In this document: in pieces, positions 45,711-57,779 of the stretch
Numbering within the stretch: position 1 is the first letter of the stretch
How the letters are laid out: every line of letters starts with the position of its first letter
NCBI GenBank assembly: GCA_039881145.1
Contig: JAYKKI010000038.1
Span: forward strand, 1,147,001 to 1,211,000
Origin: Druceiella hillmani
Lineage: Eukaryota > Arthropoda > Insecta > Lepidoptera > Hepialidae
Length of the DNA stretch: 64,000 bases
Direction: 5' to 3'
The notes under the pieces: generated by a model
What the model was told of the DNA's origin: nothing
The model's database searches: none
The model's input: the letters and a program-made list of their open reading frames with translations, nothing else
Program-made: the position numbers and the translations under genes

Positions 45711-47945
45711 TATTTTTTGTTGATTTTTTGTTACGTCAAGACAAGTCAAACCAGTCCAAACTCGATGAGTTTACTCATCACTGAAGAGTTCCTATCATTA
45801 CATTCCATCTCCATTATTGCACCCTGATTTTGCTAAAGATCAAATTAATATCGCCATTAGTCATATCTTATTACATTAACATTAGACCTGTGTCATTCAA
45901 ATTCGATCAAGACACCTGTGATTTTAGTGCCATGGAATTCAATAATATATCTTTAATTTCCATGGTTAGATTCTAACCAATTCATAGGACCTGGCTGGGG
46001 TTATATCCTAACAAAGGAATCATCAAAATGGTGTCAATTTGAGAACCTATTACTTTTTGAAGTCGTTTAAAAACAATTTACCCATAATAGCTTTGAAATG
46101 TGAATCGATTAGTAAAATTAATTTTAATTTGCCACTAGCTTGATTACCAAATAATAGTAGATCTATATTATCACCGAGCTAAATTTTTGGAACTATTTCT
46201 TTTGCTGTGTTAATTTTTTCTTCGAATGAAATAGAATGACCATTCTTTACACTAAAGAAATTGATAGTAATTGAAGGAAGTGTTTCATAATAGAGACGTA
46301 TTCATCTCTCACGTTAAAGGAATGATCGAGCTTATTTACCCACAAAAGGCACACGTAATTTAAAGCCGAGTAATAGCTAAAACTTAAAGGGATATAGGAA
46401 AGCTTGTTAGTTACAGTTACAGTTATATTGACTTTCATGGTCTCCCGACTATTAAATTTTTATGAACTTTAAACCTCACATGGTAACGTTTAGTTAAATA
46501 TTTCTTAAAACCCGAATTACTTTGGGTCCATGTATAATAAAAGCAGTTGGCAGCACTATTTAATAAAACCAGATAAGCCTGATTTACAACGAAGTTATGA
46601 GAGAGACTAATCTGTTGAAAATAAAGGAAATGTTTATTAGATATTAATGGGCTTCTATGTCTTTAATCATAATATAACCTACATATCAATAAAAAATAGT
46701 GTAACTTTAGAAATCGAAAATATTATTGCGTTGTCAGTTTTTCAAATGCCTTTATATAAAAAAAGAGGATCTAAATTCGACATCTTATCTTTTGTAAATT
46801 ACTTAACTTTGAAAGAAATTTTCGGTTTTGGTTTAAATTAAATATTTTCTCAAAATTTATTTGAGAAGTTCTCATGAAATATACCTTCAAAATTTCAACA
46901 TTTCATGATATTAATATCCAACAAAAAATGTTTTCTAAAAGATAACGAAAAATATTCCAACAGCAGGTAGTACCTTTCATTCACAGGAAGCTATATAAAC
47001 TTTTATAAAATATGACGTTTCCGACTTCATTAAAATTTACTTCGGTGGAAAATATTTTTCTCTAGTAGCATGTTATTCCATATTGCGTCAAGTATTTTTT
47101 TTTATTTTGACTCTTACCGAACTGATATATAATATTATTTATAATAAAGTTAATTAAGTCTGTCTTGCATATATTAATTGTGTACATTCCATTAATTATT
47201 TACGTAATTATTAACGTCCTTTGTGCACTTATTATTTCACCTTGTATTTTTCATTTTCTTTTTTTTTTAAATAATATTTAGATTAACTAAAATATAGTTG
47301 TAACCTACATACTATGAAAGTGATACGTGAGTTAAAAAGTTAGCTTTAATTTAGGGTTGCGTTTCAATTTAAAGGAGGGATTGTATTGCAGATAAAAGAA
47401 CGAAAATTAAAAATACATGAGAGCCCCAAAATGACTTGCCTTCCTTAAGATTCAAAAATGCATATTAAATTATAGATCTTCGTATTTCGATTTTGTTTTG
47501 AGCTAATTAATGCAACTAAAGAAAAATATTTACTTTTATTTACATACACTCGAGTCCTACAAGGTGCAGATTGTAGCCAGGTTAAGACATACCAAAAGGC
47601 GTTTGATGTTCTGGATCACGAACGTGCAATCAGCATTCCTATCTCAGTTCAGTTCCTTCCAAATTCTTGTAAGGTAGAACGCAGCTACCAGATACTTTTA
47701 TACAGGCCCACTAGAGGACGCGGAATAGATTTTTGGCATACTTGAAGTTACTGCGTCCCAGCAGTGATGGTGAGTGGTCTGGTGCTATGAAGAAAGTTGT
47801 TTATCGACCGAAGTTTGACAGGTTTGAGTTTGTATCCGAAGAGAAGATGCCATTGGTTTCTCATCTGCTTCTGTCTCTCCGCCGCTGCTGCATTTCTCAT
47901 CGCGTATGGGGTGACGCTTTACCAATAAAGGAGTAAATATTTTCA
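45711..47945. other. No supported gene; weak coding traces
   Basis: Minus 46210-46000 translates partly as DNIDLLLFGNQASGKLKLIL, which looks protein-like but is unassigned. The plus strand near 47590 has YQKAFDVLDHERAI, faintly like an RT block. A 67-codon ORF at 47733-47936 has no family match I recognise. None is strong enough to call. Confidence 0.3.
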
Positions 47946-48104
47946 ATGGGTCTAAGACATCTCAACATGATGAGTGCTGTTACATTAATGACGACGTCGA
48001 CTTGTTTGTTATGTGTAGCATTCTTCCAGATCGAAGCTACCAACTTCACTGCGGACAAACTTAAAACCATGGTTGATGCTCTCAAAATTTTTTTCATTTC
48101 ATAA
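47946..48104 (+). CDS. Possible small secreted protein or first exon (uncertain)
   Basis: An ATG frame of 52 codons begins MGLRHLNMMSAVTLM, has a hydrophobic core (TLMTTSTCLLCVAFF) and a plausible signal-peptidase site after QIEA, then NFTADKLKTMVDALK. The layout resembles the first exon of an insect secreted protein such as an odorant-binding protein, but no GT donor follows DALK, the frame soon stops, and no second exon was found. It may equally be chance or a pseudogene. Confidence 0.22.
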   Translation: MGLRHLNMMSAVTLMTTSTCLLCVAFFQIEATNFTADKLKTMVDALKIFFIS

Positions 48105-51100
48105 TTTTCTTTTAAAAACGAAAATAAGAGCTCAGTTCATAGAATTAAAAGAAAATTATAGGTCACGTAAATGTAATTTTTTTCCTGGCTTTTTAAAATT
48201 AATCTCATTTTTATTGATTCCTTCTTCATAAAGAAAACTGGTGACATAAATTTAACCTCTTTTTAGGTAACAACATTTTGTATCAACCCTTAGTTTGTTT
48301 GACTGGTTTATTGTTAGAATTATTTTATATGACAGATAAAAAAGTTATTACTTCAATAACTATTTTGGAAATGTTAAAATTTTCCGCCGTGATTAAGTAT
48401 CGTTAATCTCTCCATTATCTTTATTCTCCGTAATAAAATCCTACTATCTTTTTAAATCTGTTTTCTTGAGAGACACAAAAATATATATTGTCGTTTAAAG
48501 ATGTATTTTTAATTGTGTTGCAAGAAAATATAACATAACAGCGTTAAACATGCGGCTGCTTCCATATGTAACGTAACGCATAACATTTTAATTACACATG
48601 AACCTATTTATATCAAAGAGAGCGGTAGCCTTTATTAGACGTGTTGCTCGTAAACTATTTTGAGGCTTACCGTACAACGTATAATCGGTATATATTCGTG
48701 CTCATCAGTAAATATGCAAGAGCTGACCCACAAATAATATTTGACACTAAAAGTCGTAAGGTACACTTGTTACAACGCCTTATATTCAAATGGCATTTTA
48801 AACACGCTGATATGCGTAAATCAGCCAGAAAATATTTGCTGAATTGGGCATAGCTATATTAAATAATAAATTTTGTATTGTTATAGAATTTTCTACACCG
48901 TTGTTGGAGAATATAGGATGTAGTAAATATTTTGTAACATATACAATGTTCAAACAATGCGTAAAATTTTGATTTCATTCCATTTCACTTTTAAATCTAA
49001 AATTTGTTTGTAATATACTAAGAGTGAAAATATTCTCTCAATATCATGCTTTACAATTGTGATATGAAGTTCTATTTAACTAGAATCAGGTTTACTTTCA
49101 AAGATATCTAAAAAATATATTCAAAGATACTTTCAAAGATTATAAAGATACCCATATTATCAATTGTAGTCGTTTCAAATACAAATATTCGTTTTTTGAG
49201 AAAAATAATTTTTTAAAGAGTTGATTGAAGGATTTTTATGTGTCTCATGAGGGAATTCCGGCTAACAGTATATAACGTTTATTAGGAACACAGGGTATCT
49301 CTTGAATTACTTCAACAAAACACTGTTCAATCATTAATAACTGCTGAATCTGTAGAAGTGGATGGAAAAGTAAGACGATTTTAATACATACATTACGTCA
49401 GTGAAACTGGAAAACTTTGAGCTGATTAAATTAACTATTATTTTGACGCAGATAACAAGTTGCAAAAATCATGCCTATAATAAATACACCAATAGTGAAT
49501 ATATCAATAGGGACTTAAATTAGTCCGGGGTGTGGAGCTATCCATAATACCAAATTAAACGAAAACATTATTTTACTATGAGAGAGAATATTTTTAATGT
49601 GTTGGTGCTAAAGAAAAAGAGGTGAATTTTTCCAGCAGTATTCCAATATTAAGTTTCAAATAAACAGCTTATATTTTCAACACTAAAATATTTATGAAGG
49701 GTGAAAGGATTTTTCAATAATTTATAGAGCAACCAGAAAGAAAAAGACTGCAAATATATATCGCTGAATCGACAAATGTTTAATTTGGTTCCGGGCCGAA
49801 AATATTTCCAATATTTTCATTTGATTATTTTTATATCTAATTATAGTTTTTATTGATGACATAGTTTTAGAATTTCTTTGAAAGTCAATATTTCAATGCC
49901 TATCAGTACTTACACTTGTAACTAATAGAAGTTTGAAGTTATAAAATGAAATATTTAATTTACTATATTTAATTTTATTAAGTGAAATATTTAATTTACT
50001 TATATTTAAATTTTTACATATTTATTAGTCTAAGTTTAAAACGAAATTTAAATTTGTCAGGTAATGTGTGAATAATTGTCCTTAAACGCATTTTTCTTGG
50101 CACGGTGATAACAGTGATCTATCGTGCGTCACCTAGTAAGAATACGTGGATACATGGATTATGTACCATGCAGCTCTTCAGCAATTCCAGCTGGCTAGTT
50201 GAAAAGAGATGGGCACAGTGGGTTTTATTTAAGGTTTGGCCAAATGTTTTTATATAACATTTATCAATACATATATCAATTTTAAATACTTTCATAACTT
50301 TGCCCTGAATTAATACGATTAATTATAACGAGATACTTTCGATGACATTTATGTAAATTACATTTTTATTTTTTAGAAATAACAAACAACTAAATTTTCA
50401 AATGTTCGTGTTCATTTCATTGTGGGCAAAATAAGACGAAGAAAAACTGCCGTTTTCATCAAGCGGACGTTTTTCTTCAACTTTCTTTCCACTTTCATTA
50501 AGAGATGCTATTTAGTTGAGCACTGAGATCCACGTTTATCAGTTTGTTGCACCTGCAATATATTTTTTGCCCTTTTGCCACCCATTCGAATAGTGAATAG
50601 ATCAAATAATTTCTTCATCTAAAGGTTTTTTGGCTTGGTTCACATAATATCACATTAATCCGAAAAATCCAAAAGAGAACTGACATTTAATGCATCAATT
50701 TTTCCCATTTTATCCGATTAATTTTAAATCCGATTTTAATAAAATTTTTAAATTTTAATCCGATTAAAACAACTGCGTCACAATTTTATTCATTTACGAT
50801 TAACCTGCTGTACTATAGTTGCTATAAATATTATTTTTCCATGATAGAAATAAAAAAGAGCACAAATGTAGCTTAAATACTTCACAAAAGTACCAAATTG
50901 AAGAATACACGAACTTGCGACTCAGTCATAAGCGATCATGAAGGAAACGACAAAACAGAGATAAATATTTTTCATTTAGCAGCAGAAAATAAATGATAAA
51001 ATTTTATCGAATGACCTGAACTGGCGATATTATTTTCAAACTGACTATTCAGTAATTTCACTGTCCATTCAATAATTTTACTAATTGAATATTATAGACA

Positions 51101-52198
51101 ATCGAGTCGAATAATATTCTTACTGCATTTTCAGTTACATAATTAATGTAATTATTGTTAAAAGAAGTTTAATACACTCCATGTGAATTTCGGTATGTCT
51201 GGTTTGAACATCCGACATTTTTCCAAACCCGTTATTATCCTATTTTTTAATTGTTTTTGAAGAATATTCCCGAATGTCACAAAAAACTAATGAACCGTTA
51301 TTTGCACTTTGGCTTGAAATTAATACTCATACCGGAAGTAAAGTATATTAATTCATGCGCTTGACACCAACAATCGTTATCATTATCATTGCATTTTATT
51401 GACATTAAAAGTTCTGAAAGGCGCGACACGTTTTATACGTTACTTCACTATTATGGTCACACTTTCTTCTTAGCTTCCAACAAAGTATATGCAATAATTA
51501 TTTTCCTCGTAATTTTTCACCCCTCGTCCTTAATTTACTAAACGCCTTAGTGCAACTAACCCACGGAGCGAATACAATTAACGTCGACTACGTGGTAAAG
51601 TTGTTATATGGCACGTAGTACGCGAGCTGTGAAGCATAATTTTCATGTTAGACGTAAGGGTAAGGTAGAGCATACGACGACGGAGGAAGGACTATATGGG
51701 TGATTTGTTTTAGAATCTGTTTTATATAAATATTGGTTTATTAAGGGAGATGATTATTAAGATACTCATTCGATTTATTATTACGTGATTTTTCCAGCAA
51801 GCTTTGCTATTCATAGACTTTTTTAAAATATTTGGGTAAGTAAATAAAACAGCTGGAAAGTATTCAACCAAATGAATAATACATCAACACGTGGAAAGCA
51901 AGCTGTCACATATTTTATATATCATTCGCAATGAATATTACAGGGTTGTCTTGAACAATCAGCAAATATTATATAATTATTCCTTAAGTAATGACTTAAT
52001 TTTTTAATCGTCGACTATTACTATTTTTGTTTACGAGTAAAGCGTTATAAATAAAGCAGAATAGTAAACTTAATAATACTAAGTAGGACGTACGTCCTAT
52101 ATCGTATCAGGGTCGTCGTAATTATTGCACGGCACTTTTTAATGTTTAAATTGGATCGAAATTATTGAACAAAGTAAACAAACCATTCTCGCTTAGTA
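48105..52198. other. About 4 kb without a supported gene
   Basis: AT-rich sequence. Short ORFs (for example a 70-codon one at 48641-48853) show no family features. No inverted or tandem repeat of note was seen. Confidence 0.4.
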
Positions 52199-52202
52199 AT
52201 AT

Positions 52203-52290
<88 letters not shown>

Positions 52291-52302
52291 CACATATAAC
52301 AA
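52199..52302. repeat. TA microsatellite
   Basis: About 100 bases of (TA)n; the minus-strand ORF across it is spurious. Confidence 0.97.
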
Positions 52303-53731
52303 TATATTAAAATGCAATTGAAATAATATTGATCTGTTGTGATTCAGAAACTCAACTTTACGAGTGAACAATGGTGGTATTGGAAAATGCATATGGTTTT
52401 TCTTCATTTGAAGATATTTGAAAAAAATTATGAAAGAAAAAATGTCCTTAAAACGTCAATATTAATTATAGTCTAGTGGTGAAAAATTACAACAAGTTAA
52501 ACGTTAAACCATTATTTATTCAAATGTAGTTCACAATATAAAAATAACCGGTATGCAAAATATCAGGTCAGTAGAAATTATAGCAACTAAACCAACGGAA
52601 ATTAGAATTAGAATTTTATGCTTTTAGCATAAAGGTCTAGTTCGACGAGGAAGTGATGGAATAGTAATGTTGATTAAAAGAATATTTTGGACTAAATTAG
52701 TATTAATTACGGCTATAAATATTTCTCGTATCTGAAAGATATTAAATGATTGTATCGTAAAAAGGTTAAGGCTCTTCGAACGTGGGTATTTGGTACCAAA
52801 ATAAAATTATTTTTAATAATATAGTGTACACATTTATTTTATTTAAGAGGAATAGATTGTGATTTTTTCTTGAAACTGAGTAAGTTTAAATAGAGTTTAT
52901 GTGCAGAGAAGATGGTTTGGGAATGAAAAGTGACCATATAGTCTAGCATGACCTGCATCTTTTACTTTCTTCATTCGATGCGTTTAACGTATACATGTTT
53001 TATAAACTTTGGGAGTAATCTACTTTTACACTTTGGACGTGGCCTTATCTTCGGTTACCACGCAGGGTGAGGCAATTTATTCTATCGAAACTGTGCCGAC
53101 GACAATTTAAATAACCAGTCCGTGTTACAACATTATGACGTGTTCCACTTAAGATCCAAGGTGTCTTCGCACTACTGACCATTAAACTGTAAGCACTCAT
53201 ACAAGTCAGAGAGTGCAAGTTTCAATCCTAAGGAGAAACTAAACCTATTTAGAGTATTATACATTGAACCAAAAATTTCATTTCACCTATAATTATTTCA
53301 AATTCATCTTCAAAAGTCAGGTACGGCAGTAAGGATTAAGTTTAAGTTCGCACTGTATACTGGACTGAAGAAAAACAATTATTTTTCTGCACTAAGTTAA
53401 TATTTATATATTGTTTTCCAACGCCTTCATCTAAAATTGCACTGTTCATTTGTTCAGTTCTTAATTTGTTGTTACTATAATTCCATTACCGTACTTATAA
53501 TTCCATTACCAGCCGCTCGATTGTTGGATCTCGTCTAAAAACTATAGAGAAATTTTCGAAGCGTCAGGAAAATTTCTTTCTTCCATTTCAATATTATGTA
53601 CAGGCGGTTTCTTTTATATACCTAGTTTATTTTATAGTTTTTAAAAATAAAAAGCGTTATATTGAAAATTATTATTATAATAATTTATTAAATTTAATAT
53701 ACGTTTATTGGCAATTTATATTTTTGTTCAT
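52303..53731. other. No gene seen
   Basis: Ordinary AT-rich sequence. CG-containing part at 53030-53170 without a recognisable product. Confidence 0.4.
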
Positions 53732-53895
53732 ACGGCCTTTGACGACTAGGCGCACCGCGGGGACCCGGGTTCGATTCCCGGCCGTCCGACGAGCGAGGCT
53801 GGACTGGTCTTATGGTTGGTTGTAGGAAATTGTTCTTGTAGCAATAAGTCCGCCATATGTATACATTTAAGTAGATAAATAGATGATAAAGCTTA
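53732..53895 (+). mobile_element. tRNA-derived SINE, copy 3 (perfect B box)
   Basis: Starts ACGGCCTTTGACGACTAGGC. The B box GGTTCGATTCC (53768-53778) matches the pol III consensus exactly. The body GGCTGGACTGGTCTTATGGTT and AATAAGTCCGCCATATGTAT is shared with copies 1 and 2. The tail is a decayed (GATAAA)n. The A box is not clear. Confidence 0.85.
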
Positions 53896-55419
53896 TTTAT
53901 CTGCATATATATCAACACCTGACATTCAAAAGATTCATTTTGAAATTTAAAACGGCGCAAATAAATAACTCGATATTTTAAATTTATCGTATTGTGTGGC
54001 GTGTGAATGGAAATAGCAATATGGAAACATTCCAAACGTACATATTATGAAATTTCATGTGGAATATGTATAAAGTTACAAACTTTTTCTCAGAAAGTGT
54101 TAAACTGAAAGGGAAAAAACTCTCGCGATGGTTCCATATTTTAAGTTTTGAGTCATACTCAACATATTTACGCCCGTGAAAGATTATTGTAATTATGTAT
54201 GTAGATTATTATAATAAATGTAGATTATTGAAAGAGTATTGATGTTGTTAAATAATTTGAAAGTATCCTTAAGTATTTTTACTTGCCTAAGTGTATCGAA
54301 CGCCATAAAGATGTATATGTGTATCGAATAATATTTTAAAAGCTTTTATGTAATATTTAAATTCAGAAATTTATCAACATTGTCATAATTTCATGAAAAG
54401 CCAAACATGTACACAAATAGGAGAAGGTCTCTTTTACACAAAAAAACCGAAAATTTCTCCGAAAAATTCTTTATATTACGTCCCAATAAAACAAACAAAA
54501 ATAGCCTTTAAATTGTGCTCCTACGTAGACTGTAAAGAGCAGCGAAAGCGTATAAGTGATTTCTTTATTAAAAACAATATAATTACCTTGTATTCTGAAA
54601 AACGTTTTCAGAGCGCTAAAGATATGTCTATTTAATTTAGCGTCATTGAATTTAACTTTAACTTAGCGGTCAGCTACACATTCTTTCATTTATTATTTGC
54701 GATTCCCTTATAAACGTTAGTTCCAAATACACTTACTATCCCACAAGGTGTTTATTTTTATTATTAAATATATTTTTCCACTCCACATATTATATAAACC
54801 TCTATAATCTTATAACCACTGACGTTACATTATGAGTTGATTATTAACGAAAAGGCTTCAATATAAAGAAACATTCATGAGTGATTAAATAAAAATAATC
54901 CATCGAGTTTAGTTTAACTCTGTCAAGCCCATGTAAAAATTAATTGTAGAGTCGTGACTTTGAATCAGGTTATGAATAATATGAAAATCATGCATTGCAT
55001 GTAACTAATATTAATTGGGGTGACATATATAAAATAATTTATTGAAAATAAAGATAAACTGGTGTTTTTCGCAGCTGAATTTATATTTCTAAACTCCAAA
55101 AAATTATTTCTAATATGGAATATAAACTCGTATTTCTACATTTCACTGTTTATTGTTTTATTTTTTGGACAGAAAATAATGAAACATGCATCCATAATGC
55201 ATTAAGAGAATGGTTTTTAAAAACATATGTTCGAAGCTATTAGTGCTTTTACAGTATATATGATTTTACAACGAAAATTCTTCAAAGTACATTAGAAAAA
55301 AAAAATTTTAAAATACGAAAGTATAAGAAATACATACTATTGACATCATTTGGGATGAGAAAAACAGGAAAGTACAAGGGCACAAAGGAAAAGGTTTCAG
55401 TAGAGGCAGGACTTTTTCA
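53896..55419. other. No gene identified
   Basis: An 80-codon plus ORF at 54393-54635 has a lysine-rich, protein-like composition but no family features. The rest is AT-rich. Confidence 0.35.
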
Positions 55420-55790
55420 CTTAATTTTGGAAAATGTTTAGGGACGTGATTTTTCTGATGTAAGGATCCAGGTTATTCCAAATTTTTGCTGCTTGGACAG
55501 TGAACGATTTTTCGTAAGTGGTAGAGGTATGTTTAGGAATAATTAGGGTGAGTAAACATTCAGATCGTAGCCGAAGACCGTGAATAGACAAATCTTTAAA
55601 TTTGCCAGTAAGATAAGTTGGACTTTGAGGATTTTTTTATATATTATAAAGAAATGTAAGTATGTGTAGTTGGCATCGATCACGGATCTTCAGCGATTTG
55701 GGAAGTGACCTGTATTCAGAAAAATGATTATCTTTTCTGTACCGGATTCTTAAATTTTGAAGACGTTGAGTCGAGTATTTATTCCCGACC
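55420..55790 (-). pseudogene. LINE ORF2 C-terminal remnant
   Basis: One minus-strand frame with one stop reads LQNLRIRYRKDNHFSEYRSL with PKSLKIRDRCQLHILTFLYNI, then SPTYLTGKFKDL, LRSECLLTLIIPKHTSTTYE and KSFTVQAAKIWNNLDPYIRK ending TSLNIFQN. This is the conserved tail found after the RT in CR1- and Jockey-like LINEs (the SF.xxAxxxWNxLPxxIR pattern). No RT core is present upstream, so it is an isolated fragment; its clade is uncertain. Confidence 0.8.
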
Positions 55791-56009
55791 GAGAGATATC
55801 CCCCAGATATTTACCCATCTTTCGAGATAACTCGCCATATTTAGAGCTGTGATAAACGAAATACCTCTTTAAGTGATATGAATCGGTCTAAAAAGTATAA
55901 TTAAACAATCACATTTACTTAATTGTAACAGTTAATATTTTTCTTTTTTGCTAGAGCGTTTTGTTCACTTCTCAAAATTAATATCACAGAGAATTTCTAC
56001 ACTTAGTAG

Positions 56010-57380
56010 AACACACTAAGAGCGAAGCTGAGTTAGGCGAGGATGTTGATGAACTGAAAGCGTTGCAGCTTATAATGAACCGTCACAGACAACGATAACG
56101 TTAACAGCCAAAGATAAAATTATATGGTCTAAAATACTACTAATTAAATATCGAACTTCTATTCAAAATATTGTTTGGCAAAAATATGGACTGCATATAA
56201 ATGCAGAGACTTTATCGATCAGCAAAATATTCGAAACATTTTGTACTGTTGAAAGAGTCGATCAAATTTTTCGTCATACCAAGAAGGAGGCGAATACTGT
56301 CTATAAAGCATACAATGAGGAAAATTCTACAAAACAGCAATCGATGTAGTAAAATTCCATCGATGTCCAGAATTTTACGCGTTCTTGGAAATTCTCATAA
56401 CGTCACGTGCAAATAATTCGAATATTGACCATTTGTTCAGTATCCATCAATCAATTTTAGAGTGTAATAAAATTTATTCGGTTTGATAATGCGAATACTC
56501 GTGAATTTCGTAAAGCATCTTATTCGTGATATACGGATAACGAGTGTTTGACGATCGATGAGGAACAGGAGTTATCCATACAGAGAGAGAACTAGATTCA
56601 CTCAATATATAACATCAAAGCCAACAAAGTATAGAATGAAAGTGTGGTGTATATGCGGCAGAAAATTCATATCCATGGAATGGTCACATTTACACTGGCA
56701 AATTAACGACCGGCCGCGAAACAAAATAAATTGAGACGGTAGTAAAAGATTTAGTTTTACAATGTAAAGGATTCGTAAGAAATATTTCGACAATTTTTTA
56801 TTTTATTAATCTACCTTTATCAAATAATTTATTAATATGAAAACTAACAATAGTAAAAACTTGAAAAACAATTATAACCAGTAGAAATGCAAGCATTTAA
56901 AGCACGAAAAATTCATTGCTTTATTTGGATTTGATGGAAAAGTGACAATATGCTATTATATTAAAAAAAAACGGTTTTGCTATTATCCGCGATGCTCAGG
57001 TACAACAGTTTGCAAAAACTGAAAGAAAAAACCAAAATTATCCGGTATTATAAACAAACGAAGATTGGAGTCGATACAATGAATCGGATATTCGTACGTT
57101 ACAAAACCCAACTGACAGATTAACCCGTACTCTTTTTTATAGTATTTTGGATGTCGCCGGTCTTGCAAGTTACATAAATTATGATGAAAATAATTAAAAT
57201 GTAAAAGAAAATACAAAACGAGCGTAGATTATTTTTACGACATTAAGTGAAAATTGTATGTTTAAAGATCGTTTGAAGATCGATCTCAAAATATTCAAAT
57301 TATTAGATATTTCACCATAAAGATTGAGATCGAAAGCATCTATGGAAAACCAAAGAATCCCGTATGCAGAGTATCCTAAT
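56010..57380 (+). pseudogene. piggyBac-like transposase, decayed full-length-like copy
   Basis: Plus-strand frames in order: acidic N-terminal part (SEAELGEDVDELKALQ); SIQNIVWQKYGLHINAETLS (about 56150) and TVERVDQIFRHTKKEANTVY; FIRFDNANTREFRKAS (56470-56520); DECLTIDEEQEL (first catalytic Asp region, about 56545); RTRFTQYITSKPTKYRMKVW; HIYTGKLTTGRE; VVKDLVLQCKGFVRNISTI (the second Asp block, normally TDNFF, is replaced by STIFY); SLLYLDLMEK; and DWSRYNESDI...FYSILDVAGLASYINYDENN (about 57060-57195, late catalytic region, where the expected VDTMD is shifted). Frames change repeatedly. The C-terminal Cys-rich zinc domain and TTAA-flanked termini were not identified. Confidence 0.85.
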
Positions 57381-57779
57381 GGCGCTTAATGGCAACTAAG
57401 TCTCATTAAGGACGATCGACATAAAATGATAGAATATGTAAATAAACAATTTAGGCTTGAGCCTAATAAATACTCATGTGAACAAACTATACTCGCCGGC
57501 ATCCGTCTGGGACTAATATGTAAGCCTGGCGTGCATCTTATTTGTAAACTATACATTTCTTTTTTCTCATTTCACTACCTGGTTTGAAATTTAATGTCAT
57601 TATGAAATTCGCCGAAAGAAAATAAATAAATACATTCATGGAAAATGAGTTTTATTTCTTGCCTCATAAATTAAATTACTTACGCTTAGTAGTACACGCC
57701 AAACGTTTTCATGCAAAAAAGATAACGAAAGTGTGGCGATGCTACCTACCTTGGTAAATAATAACGTCTTTGCTCGTTT
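57381..57779. other. No gene seen
   Basis: Possible further piggyBac tail to about 57560, too decayed to support. Confidence 0.35.

Noticed and set aside
47590..47700. RT fragment (QKAFDVLDHE)
   Set aside because: Only one short block resembles an RT; no flanking motifs in any frame.
53732..53800. Possible tRNA gene with perfect B box
   Set aside because: Same SINE body and tail follow; no paired acceptor stem seen.
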